DNA of 64,000 nt, taken from NCBI GenBank assembly GCA_020161395.1, contig JAIUOE010000012.1:44332-108331 (forward strand), read 5' to 3'. The stretch comes from Bacteroidota bacterium. Lineage in GTDB: Bacteria > Bacteroidota > Ignavibacteria > Ignavibacteriales > Ignavibacteriaceae. The position numbers and the translations under genes are program-made. The notes beneath the pieces are model-generated. The model was given only the letters and a program-made list of their open reading frames with translations, searched no databases and was not told the origin of the DNA. The first letter of the stretch is position 1. Each line of letters begins with the position of its first letter. Positions 62,329 through 64,000 of the stretch are shown in pieces.

Positions 62329-63735
62329 TTAATTTTCTTCTTCTTCAGGGATGTCTTCGTCACTGCCCTTGAGTTTTTTTGTATCCAAACCTCCTAGCCT
62401 TGCGATTTCAGAACCCCGGGATACAAGGTTTCCTCTGCCGTTCTTCAACTGACCATCTGCTTCACCAAACAGTCGTTGTGCCTTGTCGATGGACCTTCCC
62501 ACCTCTTCAAATTTGCCGATAAATCCTTCCAGTTTATTCACGAAACTCTGTGCCTTGTTTGCAATCAAAACTGCGTTCTGATTCCTTTTCTCCGTTTTCC
62601 AGATATTCTGGATGGTTTTTAGAGTGACAAACAAGGTTGTCTGAGTAACTATAATGATCCCTTTGTCGAAAGCTTCTGTGTAAATCTCTTTTGCCTCTTT
62701 CATCAATATGTTAAAAGCAGGCTCTATCGGTATAAACATTAAAACATAATCAAGAGAGTTTATTCCTTCAAGATTGAAATAGCTTTTATCGCTTAGCATT
62801 TTGATGTGCTGCCTGACCGACCTGATATGGTCTTTAAGGAACAACTCCCTTTCTTCTTCATTATCAGTAGCATGGTATTTTTCATATGCCTTAAGCGATG
62901 TCTTTACATCCACAACAATTTGCTTGCCACCCGGAAGATAGATTATTGCATCGGGGCGAAATCCCGAACCTTCGGAATTTTTCGTTGAAAACTGGACATC
63001 GTATTCACGCCCTTTCTCAAGTCCTGAGGTTTCGAAAATCCGTTCGAGCACCACTTCCCCCCAGTCCCCAAGGGTTTTGTTGTCACCTTTCAAAGCATCG
63101 GTCAGGTTTTGTGCCCCCTCACTCAACTGTCTGTTCAGCTCCTGCAGAGCCCTCAACTCGGTTCTCAGGGAAGATCTTTCACGGGTTTCCTCGGTGTAGA
63201 TATTCTCCACCCTCGTTTTGAACTCGGTTATGTTTTCTTTGAAAGGTTTCAGGAGGGATTCGAGGTTTTGTCGGCTCAGCTCTGTAAACGACTGGTTTTT
63301 GGATTCAAATATCCGGTTGGCGATATTCTCAAATTCTTTGGTGAGGGCTTCCTTCGCTTCTTTTAACTCCACAAGACGAAGCTCAAAACTCTCCTTTTCC
63401 GAGATGTAGCGTTCATTCAAAGCCGCATTTTGGGCTTTTAAATTTTTATATGTCTCCTGAAGCGATTTTACTTCTTCTTCAAGCATGGGAACCCGGCGGG
63501 CACTCTCTTCATATCTCCCTTTTTCCGATTCCAGTCTGCGAAGCTGGTCATTGTAAATGCCTCTCTCCTTGTCAAGCTGTGTCTTAAGAGTTGCAGCTTC
63601 ATTTTCAGACCTGCTGCTCTTCTCCGCGAGCACTGCCATCTCGCTCTGAACACCCGATTTTTTAGCACTCGCTATCAGGTATCCGATAATCAGTCCCAGT
63701 ATCAACCCAACAACTAAAAAAATTATCGTTTCCAT
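62329..63735 (-). CDS. rmuC: DNA recombination protein RmuC
   Basis: A 468-residue protein: an N-terminal membrane helix (about 4-22), a long coiled coil (about 30-200) and the RmuC nuclease-like domain (about 205-430) with GDWGEVVLERIFETSGLEKG, RPDAIIYLPGGKQIVVDVK (restriction-endonuclease-fold D...DxK), and MFIPIEPAFNILMKEAKEIY. It limits recombination of inverted repeats. GGAGGAGAG precedes the ATG. An acidic tail (DEDIPEEEE) ends the protein. Confidence 0.93.
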   Translation of the reverse strand: METIIFLVVGLILGLIIGYLIASAKKSGVQSEMAVLAEKSSRSENEAATLKTQLDKERGIYNDQLRRLESEKGRYEESARRVPMLEEEVKSLQETYKNLKAQNAALNERYISEKESFELRLVELKEAKEALTKEFENIANRIFESKNQSFTELSRQNLESLLKPFKENITEFKTRVENIYTEETRERSSLRTELRALQELNRQLSEGAQNLTDALKGDNKTLGDWGEVVLERIFETSGLEKGREYDVQFSTKNSEGSGFRPDAIIYLPGGKQIVVDVKTSLKAYEKYHATDNEEERELFLKDHIRSVRQHIKMLSDKSYFNLEGINSLDYVLMFIPIEPAFNILMKEAKEIYTEAFDKGIIIVTQTTLFVTLKTIQNIWKTEKRNQNAVLIANKAQSFVNKLEGFIGKFEEVGRSIDKAQRLFGEADGQLKNGRGNLVSRGSEIARLGGLDTKKLKGSDEDIPEEEEN

Positions 63736-63765
63736 CTCTCCTCCATTGTTATTTCAACGCTTTTG

Positions 63766-63845
63766 CTACCCATATGTCGCCACAAGGGCTCTTTCAAAGG
63801 TGGTCGCCATTTTTCTACCCACTTGTCGCCACAAGGGCTCTTTCA
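63766..63845. repeat. Two-copy 31-base repeat
   Basis: CTACCCATATGTCGCCACAA (then GGGCTCTTTCA) occurs at 63766-63796 and, with two changes, at 63815-63845; the period is 49 bases. The opening CTAC..A..TGT resembles the core of the 53-bp array at 25030, so they may belong to one family. It lies in the 265-base terminal gap, which holds no gene. Confidence 0.75.
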
Positions 63846-63846
63846 G

Positions 63847-63874
63847 GTCAGCTCATAGTTCATAGATCATAGTT
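63847..63874. repeat. TCATAG repeat, copy 2
   Basis: A 28-base stretch starting GTCAGCTCATAGTTCATAG, matching 25433-25460 at 27 of 28 positions. It follows immediately after the second 31-base repeat. The last 126 bases of the window contain no recognised gene. Confidence 0.75.
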
Positions 63875-64000
63875 GTTATGTTAAAAAGCAATAGGAGCAC
63901 CCAAGTTTTCTTCATTTTCTGCACAAATTTCGTTTATATATTCGCTTTGTCCTCTTAGTTACCGAAAGGGTGGACATAGAATCTCCATGAGGGTGTCAAG

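Noticed and set aside
1..64000. Insertion sequences, prophage or integrative elements
   Set aside because: No transposase, integrase, phage structural gene or target-site duplication could be recognised; repeats are non-coding.

Overview
The window looks like a chromosome segment of a member of the Ignavibacteria (Bacteroidota/Chlorobiota lineage). The reasons are two secreted proteins ending in the type IX secretion (T9SS) sorting signature with the PNPFNPST motif, a small 30S protein THX, Bacteroidota-type relaxed lipoprotein signals, a CrtYcd-type lycopene cyclase, and a GC content that looks moderate by eye. This is inference; no rRNA or tRNA gene is present to fix the taxonomy.

Layout. 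0-4.6 kb: the start of a TPR protein, a hybrid histidine kinase whose receiver domain has lost its phospho-acceptor, a lipoprotein with nine TSGG repeats, an MNT/HEPN toxin-antitoxin-type pair and the remains of a second nucleotidyltransferase. 4.6-16.2 kb: mostly housekeeping genes (THX, TrhO with no standard start codon, a MORN/TonB protein, PdxB, a STAS/ATPase switch pair, a TlpA-like thioredoxin, a 2-hydroxyacid dehydrogenase, PepT, an ATP-grasp enzyme) plus a 759-residue DNA-binding-type protein with a sigma region 4-like segment. 16.2-25.5 kb: an exported M48 protease with TPRs, a secreted caspase-like/WD40 protein cotranscribed with a CotH/T9SS protein, TerC, and a 640-base repeat-rich gap holding four 53-bp tandem units.

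25.5-30.1 kb: a tightly overlapping glycan operon (two methyltransferases, a glycosyltransferase, an FdtA-like sugar ketoisomerase, an FdtB-like aminotransferase and a membrane protein). 30.1-43.9 kb: outer-membrane and exported proteins, a paired M16 peptidase operon (one active, one inactive subunit), an unusual single-chain sigma-like/TM/FecR protein, a DUF4175 giant coiled coil, a DUF4159 protein and a T9SS-exported BNR-like repeat protein. 44.0-48.8 kb: an arsenic operon (arsR, an ArsC-like phosphatase, a mini-thioredoxin, an ArsP-like permease, ACR3) with two near-identical palindromic operators, continuing into a CDF metal exporter and a DUF123 nuclease.

49.3-61 kb: an aldo/keto reductase, then an 11-gene leftward carotenoid operon. 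Its gene content (CrtB, CrtI, CrtYcd, CrtD-like, CruF, CruC, CruD, CrtW, plus a CrtH-like oxidoreductase) predicts a monocyclic, keto-bearing, glycosylated and acylated C40 carotenoid of the salinixanthin type. A small exported protein of unknown function sits inside the operon. A divergent YpdA-like reductase, a small hypothetical protein, RmuC and a second repeat-rich gap end the window. No insertion sequence, prophage or CRISPR locus was found.
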